Notes: generated by a model not told the origin, from the sequence alone. Positions 50,666 to 60,269 are shown, counted from the stretch's first letter. The stretch is 64,000 nucleotides of DNA from Spongiibacteraceae bacterium UBA5047 (GCA_002415025.1 DIBR01000014.1:22292-86291); one strand, 5' to 3'. Made by a program: numbers and translations.

Positions 50666-52366
50666 TCAGGGAGTCAGTGCCTTATCCAGGCCAACCGCCC
50701 AGCCACTCAGCCAGTTGTCGGTTGCATTGGCACCGCCGAGGTAGGTCGGATTTTTGAAGGTTGATCCGCCCAGCGTAGAAACATCAAATAGCTGGGTAGA
50801 CTGGTTAAACACCGGGTTCCCTGCACCGTCATTGATGCTGGCTGCGGTCAGGTGATCCCGAGCCGAAGCACCGGCATCAACCAGAACCGAACCACCTGCG
50901 TCAGCAGCCAGTTGGCCCGTGCTAAACACGACGTTGTTGGTGTTGCTGTTGGCCGGGGTTTGGGCATTGATGCCGCCACCCGCCAGCCAGTTGCTCAGAT
51001 CAAAGCCTGCGTTGCCAAATGCACCGGTACCTGCCTTCAACGGCTCGGAGCAGGCAATCACGTTGCTCTTGGCAATGCTGGTGCCCGCCTGGGCGGCGTC
51101 AATGGTCTGGGGGCCTTCGCTGTCATCCAGCTCAAGACACTCGTTGCTCGCCATAGATGTAGCGTTAGACGTTACAAGCGAGTTATACATTTCAAAGTAC
51201 GCGCCTTCACGGAACAGCGGACCTTCAGAGTCGCCTTTACCGGAGGGGTTGGTGCCCGCGTTTTCGTCAATATTGCTGGTAACACAGGTCAGGTTGGAAA
51301 TGCGTAACTTGGTCGTCGGCGTAAATCCGTCATTACGACTACCACCGGTATTGTCGCCCTCAATACAGCGGTTACCGCCGGAAGTGTGAACAACAACCGC
51401 GTACTGGATATCACCGTTGTATCCTTCCGAGTAGTCAATTGAGTCATCACCAACGTTGACGGCAACGATGTGATCCATATTGACGGCACCGCCGAACATT
51501 TCAAAGCCGTCGTCCTGGGAGGTGTAAGCCTGCACGTGACTGATGGTTGTGCCGCTGCCGACCGCATTGAGCGTAATCGCGTTCAGCTCGTCACCATCAA
51601 CCACTTCAAAACCCGCATGCTTCACTACAACATAGCGCAGAACGCCCGAGTTTTCGGCGTTGTTGTTACCACCGTAGGTTGCGGGGCGACCCTCGGCCGT
51701 TACGTGACAGTTATGAACGTTGTTGGCGGTAGGCAAAAAATCACTGCCACCCGAGCCGGAACCGGTTGCCGTGCCGTCGTGACACTTGTTGGTACGGCCA
51801 TTACCGTTAATCTGAAGCCCACCCCAAAGCCCGCGATTGCTTTCAGTGGCAGAGCCCAGAATGGCGTCTTCATCGGCGGTAAAGATGATGGGGCTGCTTG
51901 CGGAACCCTCGGCAAAAATCTGCGACCCACGAGCAATACGTACGTAACCATCAGTGTTTTTAAATACCATGGTGACACCAGCAGCGATATTCAAACGCGT
52001 ACCCTCGCCTTCCTGGGGAATACGTTTTCCGGCCTGCGCTGCGGTAGCATTCACGTCGTCACCGATAAACAGGCTGTCGTCAAACACGTGAAGGCCGCCA
52101 AAGTTTGAAAAAGTGATTGATGACACAGTGATAGGCTTGGTGCTGCTGACAAACTGGCTGTTGTAATTACAGTTCTGTCCGTCGAAGGTGCCTTGAAAGG
52201 TTTGACCGGCATCGCTATAGCTGGCACACACGTTACTTGTTGAGCCGCCACCACTCGTGCTGCCGCCATTACTGATATTCGTCGGTGACAGATTTACATC
52301 ACCGCTATCTGTACAACCGGCAAGTGCCCCGGCGACAACCCCAGAAATTAATATTTTTTTCAACAT
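50666..52366 (-). CDS. Surface or periplasmic lipoprotein, parallel beta-helix type, TBDR partner
   Basis: 566 residues from the ATG at 52366 (MLKKILISGVVAGALAGCTD), a lipoprotein signal with lipobox ALAGC. A Ser/Gly-rich linker (SNGGSTSGGGSTSN) leads to a long region rich in Gly, Asn and Ser with repeating short strands (TRLNIAAGVTMVFKNTDGYV, RGLWGGLQINGNGR, LRYVVVKHAGFE, SHVQAYTSQDDGFEMFGGAV), which fits a right-handed beta-helix. Two Cys pairs occur. It is upstream of TBDR C in a likely operon and probably binds or processes the cargo of that receptor. No catalytic motif was identified. Confidence 0.75.
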   Translation of the reverse strand: MLKKILISGVVAGALAGCTDSGDVNLSPTNISNGGSTSGGGSTSNVCASYSDAGQTFQGTFDGQNCNYNSQFVSSTKPITVSSITFSNFGGLHVFDDSLFIGDDVNATAAQAGKRIPQEGEGTRLNIAAGVTMVFKNTDGYVRIARGSQIFAEGSASSPIIFTADEDAILGSATESNRGLWGGLQINGNGRTNKCHDGTATGSGSGGSDFLPTANNVHNCHVTAEGRPATYGGNNNAENSGVLRYVVVKHAGFEVVDGDELNAITLNAVGSGTTISHVQAYTSQDDGFEMFGGAVNMDHIVAVNVGDDSIDYSEGYNGDIQYAVVVHTSGGNRCIEGDNTGGSRNDGFTPTTKLRISNLTCVTSNIDENAGTNPSGKGDSEGPLFREGAYFEMYNSLVTSNATSMASNECLELDDSEGPQTIDAAQAGTSIAKSNVIACSEPLKAGTGAFGNAGFDLSNWLAGGGINAQTPANSNTNNVVFSTGQLAADAGGSVLVDAGASARDHLTAASINDGAGNPVFNQSTQLFDVSTLGGSTFKNPTYLGGANATDNWLSGWAVGLDKALTP

Positions 52367-52813
52367 GCTTGTTGCTCCCAAGAGTAAACGACCAAATTCT
52401 TGTGGCTTGCCGCACCCTGTACATCAAAGGCGTACTGCGGCAATTGCGCACTGGCACAAATGTATTGGCATGTAGCCCCACATTTGTAACTGCGGACAGG
52501 CTACGGCAGGGATGTGACGGATTTGTGTCGTTCAGGCGACAGAAATATGAATTGTGCATTCGAAAGAACCACGAACGCGGTTGGTAAAGGAGTGAGCGCT
52601 ATTTTCAACACACTGATTCTATTTAACTTCCGGAAAGGCAGCCGCCTCTGTTGTGCGCCGTTCGCGCCGCAGTTGAATTGTCATGTTTCGCCGGAAAAAT
52701 CATGCCCGATAACGAGTAAGCGACCGACTGTATTTAGGCCTCCCTGCCCACGCCCGGCTTTTCTTGGCCAGCCCCGCGCTTTAAGATAAAAGCCGTTTAA
52801 CTGGAGTCTTTAT
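52367..52813. other. Intergenic region holding a Pho-box-like element
   Basis: About 450 bases between the divergent lipoprotein genes. Apart from the Pho-box-like element at 52537-52554 no gene is supported; the open frames here lack start signals and protein-like composition. Confidence 0.55.
52537..52554 (-). promoter_or_regulatory. Pho-box-like element upstream of beta-helix lipoprotein / TBDR C
   Basis: On the minus strand it reads CAATTCATATTTCTGTCG, matching the porin Pho box over TCATATTTCTGTC. The TTCAT and TGTCG half-sites are 11 bases apart. A further CGTCAC lies 22 bases (two turns) downstream. It is about 170 bases upstream of the lipoprotein ATG. The first half-site is imperfect. 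Confidence 0.5.
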
Positions 52814-53200
52814 ATGAAACTGCTTTGTTTACTGCTTGCCCCCTTCGTTTTGCAGGCCTGCGCGTTACCGCAGCAAACGTCCGATACCGATACTCAGGTT
52901 ATGAATGTAGATGCCGCTGACAGTCTCAACATCGCTGACTTTCACGGGCCGCTAGGGAACAAGGCTGACAAGGAGGAGGAACGCGACTCGGCGTCTACGT
53001 CAGGTGATCGCGAGAATGCGGCGACAGCGGCGATAATAGCACGCTCGGATTACCGCCCATCAAAAGGCCCAATGAACGCGTATACCACCATTCACGAGTC
53101 GCTCTACAAGCGCTGCCCCGGCGGATGGAACAAGCTGAAGGAGTGGACGCAAAGCGACGATGGGCTGTTCTATCTTTATATCAGCGCCCGCTGCCGTTAA
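52814..53200 (+). CDS. Small lipoprotein of unknown function
   Basis: 128 residues. A lipoprotein signal with lipobox LQAC at residues 13-16 (MKLLCLLLAPFVLQAC). The middle is acidic and low in complexity (KADKEEERDSASTSGDRENA). The C-terminal part, YTTIHESLYKRCPGGWNKLKEWT to YISARCR, has two Cys and looks folded. GGAG lies upstream of the ATG. Not recognised. Transcribed alone, convergent with the PQQ dehydrogenase gene. Confidence 0.65.
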   Translation: MKLLCLLLAPFVLQACALPQQTSDTDTQVMNVDAADSLNIADFHGPLGNKADKEEERDSASTSGDRENAATAAIIARSDYRPSKGPMNAYTTIHESLYKRCPGGWNKLKEWTQSDDGLFYLYISARCR

Positions 53201-53254
53201 CCCAACGGCCTGCGTGGCGCTTGCCGGTCAGAAGCCGGGCAAAGTGAGGCGGGC

Positions 53255-55429
53255 CTAGACGTAGTTCATCACCCAACCAAGTATTGCTGCAACCACTTTG
53301 TAGAAGGCCATTTTAACCGAGGCCCACCAGCCCTTGGCTTCGCGGATTTCCCGGTCTTCCTGCGCCTGAGTCAGTACGTAGGCCTTAATCAATGCGCTGT
53401 CTTCTTCAGTGAGAACATCCCTGAATCCGACCATGCCCATTTTTCGCATCACGCCGTCCAACACAATTTTGTCGAAATTATCGTAATACACCGAGGGCAA
53501 GTGGCGCAGATCCGGAACAGCACCGTTGGACACCGCGTCGGTACCGTGGCAACCGGCGCAAAATTCGTGATACAGCGTACGGCCTGCCGCCAGATCTTCA
53601 GCGCTGACTTCCCCCGGTTCCGGGGCCGGGTTAATCTGCTTCACTGGGTTAACAGGCAATTCTCCCTTCGCTCCCAGCTTGAAGGTGAGTATGCGGCTAG
53701 GCGGTGGCTGGGTTACCTGCTCTATCCCGGCAATCAAGCCAAAGGCACCGCCCCAGCCCGCCAGTACGGTAATGTACTGCTCGCCATCCACTGTGTACGT
53801 CACTGGCGCAGCCATCACCCCGGTGCGTGCATCAAATTGCCACAGTTGATCGCCGCTGTCGGCGGCGTAAGCACGAAATTCGCCAGTCGCAGTACCCTGA
53901 AAAACCAGATTGCCACCCGTTGCCAGCAACCCGCCATTCCAGGGCATGGGGTAAGGTACAGACCAGGCCGCAGACTGGGTGGTGGGATTCCAGGCCAGCA
54001 AAGATCCGGTGGCAACCTGTTTCATCATTAATTGCGCGAGTACGTGATTAGGTGCGGCGTCCTGTTCGAGCTTGACCCCGAGGTTCCACTGCCCCCACTT
54101 ATGCAGATAATCTTCTACGTCTTCATATTTGAACAGTGCATCAATGGCGGGAATATAAACCAGACCGGTGTCGGGGCTATAGGCCATGGGCTGCCAGTTG
54201 TGAGCCCCCATCGACGAGGGGCGAATAAACTCCGGTTTTGTTTCATAACGGGCGCGTTCGGTTTCTACCGGCCGGCCGGTGTCCAGGTCGTAGTGTGTCG
54301 CCCAGTTCACGCGAGCATAAGGCTCTGCAGAGAGCAACTTGCCATTTTCACGGTCGATGATAAAAAAGAAACCGTTCTTGGGTGCCTGCCAGATTACCTT
54401 GCGGGTTTCACCCTGCCATTCCATATCGGCCAGCATTATGTGCTGGGTGGCGGTGTAGTCCCAGGACTCACCCGGCGTTTCCTGATAGTGCCAGAGATAC
54501 TCGCCGGTATCGGGGTTGAGCGCCACGATGGAAGACAGGTAAAGATTGTCACCGCCGCCAGGGCTACGCACCTTCTGATTCCAGGGCGAACCGTTACCCA
54601 CACCGATGTAGAGCTGATCCAGCTCGGGATCGTAGACCATCGAATCCCAGACAGTGCCGCCCCCGCCGTACTCCCACCACTTACCCGTCCAGGTAGCTGC
54701 CGCCTTTTCCATTGCTGCGCTTTCAAAACCGTCCGCCGGATTGCCCGGCACCGTGTAAAAGCGCCAGAGTTCTTCGCCGCTGTTCACGTCAAATGCAGCA
54801 ACAAAGCCACGCGCGCCGTATTCGGCGCCACCGTTGCCAATAAGCACCTTGTCTTTGAATACGCGCGGCGCTCCCGTGATGGTGTATGGGTAGGCCGTTA
54901 TATCCGCGCTTTGGGTTTCCCAAATCTTTTCGCCGGTGGCGGCATCCAAAGCGATCAGGCGTGCATCCAGAGTGCCGAAAATAACTTTGCCCTGATACAC
55001 CGCAACGCCCCGGTTAACCACGTCGCAGCAAGCCATTTTCGCCCACTCACGTGGAACTGCGGGGTCATATTTCCACAGTTGTTTACCGGTTTTTGCGTCT
55101 AGGGCATAAACCACACTCCAGTTGGCACTGACAAAAATCACACCGTCAACAACGATGGGGGTGGCTTCCAGGCCACGATTAAAATCCGTATCAAAGGACC
55201 AGGCCAGGCCGAGGTTGGCAACGGTGTCAGCGGATATCTGTTTGAGTTCGCTGTAGCGCTGTTCACGATAGTCATTGCCATGACCCAGCCAGTTTTCCGA
55301 TGTGGTAGCGGCTATGGCAGCGGTATCCACGTTCGCAGTTGCCTGTCTGATGCTTTGAACATCAGTTGCGGCGAATGCCGGCGCAGAAATCAGCATAAAA
55401 CTGGTCAGCGCGCAAAGAAAAAAACGCAT
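53255..55429 (-). CDS. PQQ-dependent quinohaemoprotein alcohol dehydrogenase
   Basis: 724 residues from the ATG at 55429, which has GAGGAC 6 bases upstream and starts a signal peptide (MRFFLCALTSFMLISAPAFA). The eight-bladed PQQ propeller includes the vicinal disulfide (MACCDVVNRG) and blade motifs such as ALDAKTGKQLWKYD and ALDAATGEKIWETQ. From about residue 610 comes a cytochrome c domain with CAGCHG and a Met ligand (KMGMVGF). This is the type II, ethanol or alkanol dehydrogenase form, acting in the periplasm. After the cytochrome there is an unusual hydrophobic end, MAFYKVVAAILGWVMNYV, which may tether it to the membrane. It follows an acyltransferase gene by 49 bases. Confidence 0.94.
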   Translation of the reverse strand: MRFFLCALTSFMLISAPAFAATDVQSIRQATANVDTAAIAATTSENWLGHGNDYREQRYSELKQISADTVANLGLAWSFDTDFNRGLEATPIVVDGVIFVSANWSVVYALDAKTGKQLWKYDPAVPREWAKMACCDVVNRGVAVYQGKVIFGTLDARLIALDAATGEKIWETQSADITAYPYTITGAPRVFKDKVLIGNGGAEYGARGFVAAFDVNSGEELWRFYTVPGNPADGFESAAMEKAAATWTGKWWEYGGGGTVWDSMVYDPELDQLYIGVGNGSPWNQKVRSPGGGDNLYLSSIVALNPDTGEYLWHYQETPGESWDYTATQHIMLADMEWQGETRKVIWQAPKNGFFFIIDRENGKLLSAEPYARVNWATHYDLDTGRPVETERARYETKPEFIRPSSMGAHNWQPMAYSPDTGLVYIPAIDALFKYEDVEDYLHKWGQWNLGVKLEQDAAPNHVLAQLMMKQVATGSLLAWNPTTQSAAWSVPYPMPWNGGLLATGGNLVFQGTATGEFRAYAADSGDQLWQFDARTGVMAAPVTYTVDGEQYITVLAGWGGAFGLIAGIEQVTQPPPSRILTFKLGAKGELPVNPVKQINPAPEPGEVSAEDLAAGRTLYHEFCAGCHGTDAVSNGAVPDLRHLPSVYYDNFDKIVLDGVMRKMGMVGFRDVLTEEDSALIKAYVLTQAQEDREIREAKGWWASVKMAFYKVVAAILGWVMNYV

Positions 55430-55478
55430 TGGTCGTCCTCGGAGGGTATTCATGTTGGTTGTATCAGACGTTTGTCAG

Positions 55479-56093
55479 CTAGCTGCCCATCGTCAGTTCA
55501 GGCCGTATGCCCTGCTTGTCTTTGTAGAAGGCGAGCATAGTGCTCATGTCGGCATCAAAGTCGCCAGTAGGCTGAAACAAGGGCCCGAAGCCAACAACTT
55601 TGGTTTTGGCATCCAGATAAGCCAATTGAATCGGCAAATTCACTTTGCAGGCAATATGATAAAAACCGGCCTTCCATTTATCGACCTTGCCCCGCGTTCC
55701 CTCCGGCGTAAGCAGCAACACCAGTTCACGGGATCGATTAAAGGCCTCAGCGGCTTGCTCTACAGTATTGTGCGCGGACGATCGGTTGATGGGAATGCCT
55801 CCCAGCCAGCGCATAAACCACGCAATGGGTTTTGGAAACAGGGTGTGCTTGCCTATCCAGTGCACATCCAGTTTGTATTTAAGTACCACCGGCAACATGA
55901 TGGCAAAATCCCAGTTACTGGTATGCGGCACCGCAATCATCACAAACTTGTCGAGCTTGGGTGGTGTACCTACCGTGCGCCAACCTGTCAGTTTCAAACC
56001 GACGAAAGCCACCAAGCGGAGAAAATGGGCGATTACCGGCGTGCTGAATATTGTCAGTTGTTTCTTCTGTATCACGCTGGGCCCTACCGGCAA
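55479..56093 (-). CDS. 1-acyl-glycerol-3-phosphate acyltransferase family protein
   Basis: 204 residues. The PlsC-type motifs are HTSNWD (HxxxxD), GKHTLFPKPIAWFMRWLGGIPINRS split over block II, and LTPEGTRGK (block III). It transfers an acyl chain to a lysophospholipid-like acceptor at the inner membrane. It is shorter than the main PlsC (about 245 residues) and resembles accessory acyltransferases. It is upstream of the PQQ dehydrogenase on the same strand. Confidence 0.9.
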   Translation of the reverse strand: MPVGPSVIQKKQLTIFSTPVIAHFLRLVAFVGLKLTGWRTVGTPPKLDKFVMIAVPHTSNWDFAIMLPVVLKYKLDVHWIGKHTLFPKPIAWFMRWLGGIPINRSSAHNTVEQAAEAFNRSRELVLLLTPEGTRGKVDKWKAGFYHIACKVNLPIQLAYLDAKTKVVGFGPLFQPTGDFDADMSTMLAFYKDKQGIRPELTMGS

Positions 56094-56164
56094 AAAGGAC
56101 TAATGAGCATTAGCTTGGCATCATAACAGATGCGGCAAGCCGCGCAGTGATGTTTACGGTCGCA

Positions 56165-56977
56165 CTAACTGTCAAATTCTGCCAGCTTGTTTTCCATGCG
56201 GGCACTAACCGCTGCGGTCACATCGGCAGCACTGAGCATGCCGGCGTTCCAGGTGGCGATGTAATTCAGACCATCGGCAACTGAATGGTCGCGGGTGTAA
56301 ACCAGCATTTCTTTGGTGCCGCGTATGGCCAGTGGTGATTTGCTGGCAATGTCTGCGGCAATCTCCATGACACCGGCCATAAGCGCATCCCGATCGGCAA
56401 AACAGCGATTAACCAAACCCGACTGCTGCGCCTCGTCGGCCTTCATGGTTCGCCCGGTATACGCCAGTTCCCGCACAACACCCTGGGGAATAATGTGCGG
56501 CAGCCGTTGCAGCGTCCCCACATCGGCAGTCATACCAACGTCAATTTCCTTGATTGAGAAACCGGCGTCCTCGCTGCAATAACGCATATCACAGCAGCTG
56601 ACCATATCTATGCCACCCCCCACGCAACTGCCGTGAATAGCGGCTAACACCGGCTTGCGACACTTTTCGATTGCCGTCAGGTTTGCCTGCAAGCGCAGTA
56701 TCGTCTGCCGTAATGCTTCAGCCTTGCGCGCGGGTTCTGCGCCGTCATCAAGCACCGATGAAAACATGCCCAGATCAATGCCCGAACAAAAGTGCTTGCC
56801 CGCTCCACTGAGCACAATCACCCTGACCTCGCTCGCATCCGACAGGTACTCGAAGCAGGTTTGCAGCTCACCCCACATCGGCAGGTTCATGGCATTGGCC
56901 TTGTCGGGCCGGTTGAGCTGAACCTGTGCGATGTGACTGTCAATGCTGAGACTGAGCGTTTCGAAATTCGGCAACAT
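56165..56977 (-). CDS. Delta3,5-delta2,4-dienoyl-CoA isomerase (crotonase superfamily)
   Basis: 270 residues. Crotonase landmarks are GKHFCSGIDLGMF (oxyanion hole) and IHGSCVGGGIDMVSCCDMRYC. The segment SIKEIDVGMTADVGTLQRLP with its acidic residues, and YTRDHSVADGLNYIATWNAGML near the end, are specific for the dienoyl-CoA isomerase (ECH1) group rather than plain enoyl-CoA hydratase. It shifts double bonds of unsaturated acyl-CoAs so they can enter beta-oxidation. It stands 71 bases before the acyltransferase gene and 59 after the nitroreductase gene. Confidence 0.9.
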   Translation of the reverse strand: MLPNFETLSLSIDSHIAQVQLNRPDKANAMNLPMWGELQTCFEYLSDASEVRVIVLSGAGKHFCSGIDLGMFSSVLDDGAEPARKAEALRQTILRLQANLTAIEKCRKPVLAAIHGSCVGGGIDMVSCCDMRYCSEDAGFSIKEIDVGMTADVGTLQRLPHIIPQGVVRELAYTGRTMKADEAQQSGLVNRCFADRDALMAGVMEIAADIASKSPLAIRGTKEMLVYTRDHSVADGLNYIATWNAGMLSAADVTAAVSARMENKLAEFDS

Positions 56978-57036
56978 GGTTTTCGTCCTGTTGGTATCAA
57001 TTAGCGGTTAGGCGTCAGGTCTGAAAGTTGTTGAGG

Positions 57037-57597
57037 CTAACCCGGCCATTGCGTGGCAAAGTCTTTCGGGTCGTGCTCGGGCAAGGGCTTGGCTCTGCCA
57101 TCGCGGGTACCGACGTACAAAAAGCCAACCAGCGATTCATTGGACGCCAGACCCAACCCTCGCATAACGCCGGCATCAAAGGCATTGGCGCCAGTGCGCC
57201 AGATGCCCGCATAACCCAGCGACTCTGCGGCCAACAACAGCGCATGCGCCGCGCAACCGGCGGAAAGCTGCTGTTCGATCAAGGGCACTTTGGGGTGTTC
57301 GCTGTAGCGCACTGCAACGGCAATAACCAGTGGCGCCCGCAGCGCCTTGGACCTGGCCTTCTCACAATCGGCTTCAGTCGCCTCAGGGTTGCGCGCTGAT
57401 AATGCCCGGGCAAACAGCTCTCCGAGCCGGAGTCGAGCATCCCCTTCAATCAGCAGAAAACGCCAGGGCCGCAAATTGGCATGATCCGGCGCGCGGGTGG
57501 CCGCTCGCAGCATCTGGTCGATGGCCTGTTGATCGGGGGCCGGCTCGGCTAGTTTGGGAGCAGAGTTGCGTTGTTGTAGCAGCGTCAGCGCATCCAT
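57037..57597 (-). CDS. Nitroreductase family protein, YdjA-like
   Basis: 186 residues, almost the length of E. coli YdjA (183). Landmarks are LLQQRNSAPKLAEPAPD at the start, RAPDHANLRPWRFLLIEG (FMN-binding), QQLSAGCAAHALLLAAESLGYAGIWRTG and the closing GFLYVGTRDG. A small FMN-dependent oxidoreductase, physiological substrate unknown. It starts 2 bases after the SRPBCC gene stop, so the two are cotranscribed. Confidence 0.93.
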   Translation of the reverse strand: MDALTLLQQRNSAPKLAEPAPDQQAIDQMLRAATRAPDHANLRPWRFLLIEGDARLRLGELFARALSARNPEATEADCEKARSKALRAPLVIAVAVRYSEHPKVPLIEQQLSAGCAAHALLLAAESLGYAGIWRTGANAFDAGVMRGLGLASNESLVGFLYVGTRDGRAKPLPEHDPKDFATQWPG

Positions 57598-57599
57598 AC

Positions 57600-58124
57600 T
57601 CAGTGACTCGTTTTGGCTTTGAGATCAGCCTTTAACTGCTTGAGTTTTTCCGGCGTGGTGGGTTCGCCCGTCTCGTAATAGGCTTTCATGCTCAGGGCAA
57701 CATCGCGGATGGTGGAACGGAATACTCCGGCCAACAGCCGCTTATGCAGAAATTCGCCGAAGGCACCCCAGCGCATGGTAAAAATCAGGGAGGTTGTGAG
57801 CGCCGTTTGACCGTTACCGGCATCTTCTATGCGGTAGCGAAAGGAGGCGTCTTTAAAGGGAGGGGGGGCGCCGGCGTCACCGCGGTGAAGGCGAATGAGA
57901 AAGCCGTGGCCTTCATTCCATTCGATCACGGTTTCGTCCAGACCTTTGGTTTCACTTTGGTAGACCTTCCGGCTGGCACCGACACCTTCTTTCTTGCTGG
58001 TTGTAACCTCGGTCTTTACGATTCCGGGCACGTAGTTGTGTGCCATGCTGATGTCGCGTAATTTTTCCCAGGCCTTCTCGCGCGGCACGTTCATCACAAC
58101 TCGCGCCGTGGCTTCACTGCTCAT
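57600..58124 (-). CDS. SRPBCC (START-like) lipid-binding family protein
   Basis: 174 residues from the ATG at 58124, which has a strong GAGGAAGAG site just upstream. Longer frames to 58241 would add a membrane helix but have no ribosome-binding site. The pattern ATARVVMNVPREKAWEKLRDIS, then YVPGIVKTEVTTSKKEGVGASRKVY and a late helix EFLHKRLLAGVFRSTIRDVALSMKAYYE, is the SRPBCC hydrophobic-pocket fold. It probably binds or modifies a lipophilic ligand. Cotranscribed with the nitroreductase. Confidence 0.8.
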   Translation of the reverse strand: MSSEATARVVMNVPREKAWEKLRDISMAHNYVPGIVKTEVTTSKKEGVGASRKVYQSETKGLDETVIEWNEGHGFLIRLHRGDAGAPPPFKDASFRYRIEDAGNGQTALTTSLIFTMRWGAFGEFLHKRLLAGVFRSTIRDVALSMKAYYETGEPTTPEKLKQLKADLKAKTSH

Positions 58125-58300
58125 TAACTCTTCCTCTCCCGATTGACGCAAACAGAGAGCGACGAGCAATGTTGTCACCGCTACTCCGGCGACACATTCA
58201 ATCACGAAAAAGCGGCTATGTCTTGCCATGACATGGGTCACAGGGAATTTTTAGAGGCCCCCATGCTATCGACAAGGCCGGACAAGTAAAGCCCGAACTT

Positions 58301-60142
58301 CTATTTAAGCCAGTCGGCGTAAGGCGTATCCACCTGCAAGTTCACGCTTTGGGCATAGCCCGGAATGCGGAGCTCACAGGCATCAAACTCGACTTCGCGC
58401 CCCGAGAGCACATTGTGGTCAAAGCGATAGATAACTTCTGACTCGCCGCTGCTTGCCTTGCGGTCATAGTCTGCGGCCTGTGCAGCCACACCCTCTTCAC
58501 GCTGTTGCCAGGTGGTAAGCGCTGCCTTGCCGTGCCGGGCGCTGAGTAATCGCCGGGTAGCGGCAGGGGAAAATACAGTCGCGGTCGCATTGTTGCCGCC
58601 AAAGCCTTTGGAGTTGAGCAGCGCGATATCGGTATCCAGCTCACGGTGCTGGTTGCTAAAGCTGAGATTGCGCCGGGAAATATCCTCCGCGAATTTATCC
58701 ACCGTGTGAATTCCCGGCAGAATACCTTCGCTCCACATGCCCAGCGCAGTCACCAACTGGTCGCCGCTGGCCGATCCAACGGTATGCCCGAGATAGGCTT
58801 TAACCGCCGATACAGGCCAATCCTTGATGCCAAATGCCGCCGCAACTTCATCGAGGATATGGGATTCTGTCACCCGGTTCTGGGGTGTGCCTGTGCCGTG
58901 GGCCTGCACAAAGCTGCGCCGACGCAGCGCATCTTCACCGAGTATCGCTTTGGCCACCGCCGCCGCTTTGGCCATGGTGAGGTAGTTGCCAACACCCGGC
59001 GAAGAAATAGACTTCTTGTAGCCGTCGGCATTTACAAACACATCGGGAACCGAACCGTGAATACTCGCGCCAAGTTCCAATGCCAGCGAATCATCAAACA
59101 ACACAATAAACTGGGAAGCTTCAGCCAGCGTAAAGCCGCAGTTCTCGCCAAAGGGCCGGCACACCCGGCGGTAGGCCGCTTCATCGAGAGCCGACACACC
59201 ATCCAGCTTCATCATGCCGGCGTCGGTGGCAAGCGCCCCCATCGTTGCATAACCGTCAATAACATCCGGCGTAATCGGAGCTTCCGATGCACCAATAACC
59301 GCCACGCGTGCACGACCGCTGCGGATATCCTGTACCCCCAGACGCAAGTTGTAGAGGAAGGTGGCGCAGGCACCAAGCGATGGGCCGGTATTACCCACAT
59401 TGCCCAGCACATAGGCGTTTACAAAATCCGACGGCATATCCGCCAGCCCCAGCGCGACGTGTTTGGACGTTACCCGGCGACCGTCAAAGCGCGCAGACAA
59501 TAAACCGCCGTTGCCGTTTTCATCCAGCTGCGCCATCGCCGAACTGGCATAGACACTGATCTGGTCCGGTCGCACGGCCGACACCACGGTTTCCCAGGGA
59601 ATACCCATGGATTGAATGGCGTCAGATGCTGCATAAATGGACAACTGCAGACCGCGGGGATGGTTGCGAGAGGGGTACAGCGCGCCCGGCTGGAAGCCCG
59701 TGGGTAACTGCCCCGCCGCCCGCACGTCACTCTTGCGCGTTGTTTGCACTAGAAAGTCACTGGCGCCCGTCATATCAACACGCACGCGACCCTTGTCTAT
59801 CTCCGATACCTGCCAGTTGTCTGGAATCGTCTCCGGCAGATTGCGGGCGCGGGTTACAAAGCTGAGGGACTCACCGGCAGGAGCCAGCGGCATATGTTTA
59901 TTAGTGGGAATGGCCTCAGTATCAAACCAGTCAGCCTCGATTTTGCGAACAAGCGTGTGCTTGAGCATATGCTCGCGCTGGCTGGCTTCAACCCCCATCA
60001 AGGCTGCAAGGCTCTGAAAGGTGCTGTCTGCCTTGGCGGCCGGCAAAGCATCCAGGATCAAGCGTCTGAACCCGTGGTGAAAAGAACTTCTGCCCGCCGG
60101 GTTAATCCCGCCAAAGCCTACTATTACGGGTAAATTTGCCAC
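58301..60142 (-). CDS. fabY: Beta-ketoacyl-ACP synthase FabY (fatty-acid initiation type)
   Basis: 613 residues from a GTG at 60142, with AGGAG at ideal spacing; an ATG six codons earlier sits directly on that site. The start LPVIVGFGGINPAGRSSFHHGFRR and the length match FabY (PA5174, about 634 residues) of Pseudomonas aeruginosa, which condenses acetyl-CoA with malonyl-ACP to start fatty acid synthesis. The active Cys259 is in GPSLGACATF, and the two histidines are in VQAHGTGTPQN and KAYLGHTVGS. FabY replaces FabH in several gammaproteobacteria. Transcribed away from the AraC/GlxA gene. Confidence 0.92.
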   Translation of the reverse strand: MANLPVIVGFGGINPAGRSSFHHGFRRLILDALPAAKADSTFQSLAALMGVEASQREHMLKHTLVRKIEADWFDTEAIPTNKHMPLAPAGESLSFVTRARNLPETIPDNWQVSEIDKGRVRVDMTGASDFLVQTTRKSDVRAAGQLPTGFQPGALYPSRNHPRGLQLSIYAASDAIQSMGIPWETVVSAVRPDQISVYASSAMAQLDENGNGGLLSARFDGRRVTSKHVALGLADMPSDFVNAYVLGNVGNTGPSLGACATFLYNLRLGVQDIRSGRARVAVIGASEAPITPDVIDGYATMGALATDAGMMKLDGVSALDEAAYRRVCRPFGENCGFTLAEASQFIVLFDDSLALELGASIHGSVPDVFVNADGYKKSISSPGVGNYLTMAKAAAVAKAILGEDALRRRSFVQAHGTGTPQNRVTESHILDEVAAAFGIKDWPVSAVKAYLGHTVGSASGDQLVTALGMWSEGILPGIHTVDKFAEDISRRNLSFSNQHRELDTDIALLNSKGFGGNNATATVFSPAATRRLLSARHGKAALTTWQQREEGVAAQAADYDRKASSGESEVIYRFDHNVLSGREVEFDACELRIPGYAQSVNLQVDTPYADWLK

Positions 60143-60269
60143 TGCCATCTCCTGCCTCATGTCTGCGCGCCGACGACCGTCAAGACGCGCATGGCATTGT
60201 AAGAAGGCGAACCTAAAGATATTAGTATAAAATAGCCACTTTATAATACATTTACGACACTATATTGAC

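Noticed and set aside
54032..55102. 356-codon plus-strand open frame
   Set aside because: Antisense to the PQQ dehydrogenase, which has clear cofactor and haem motifs.
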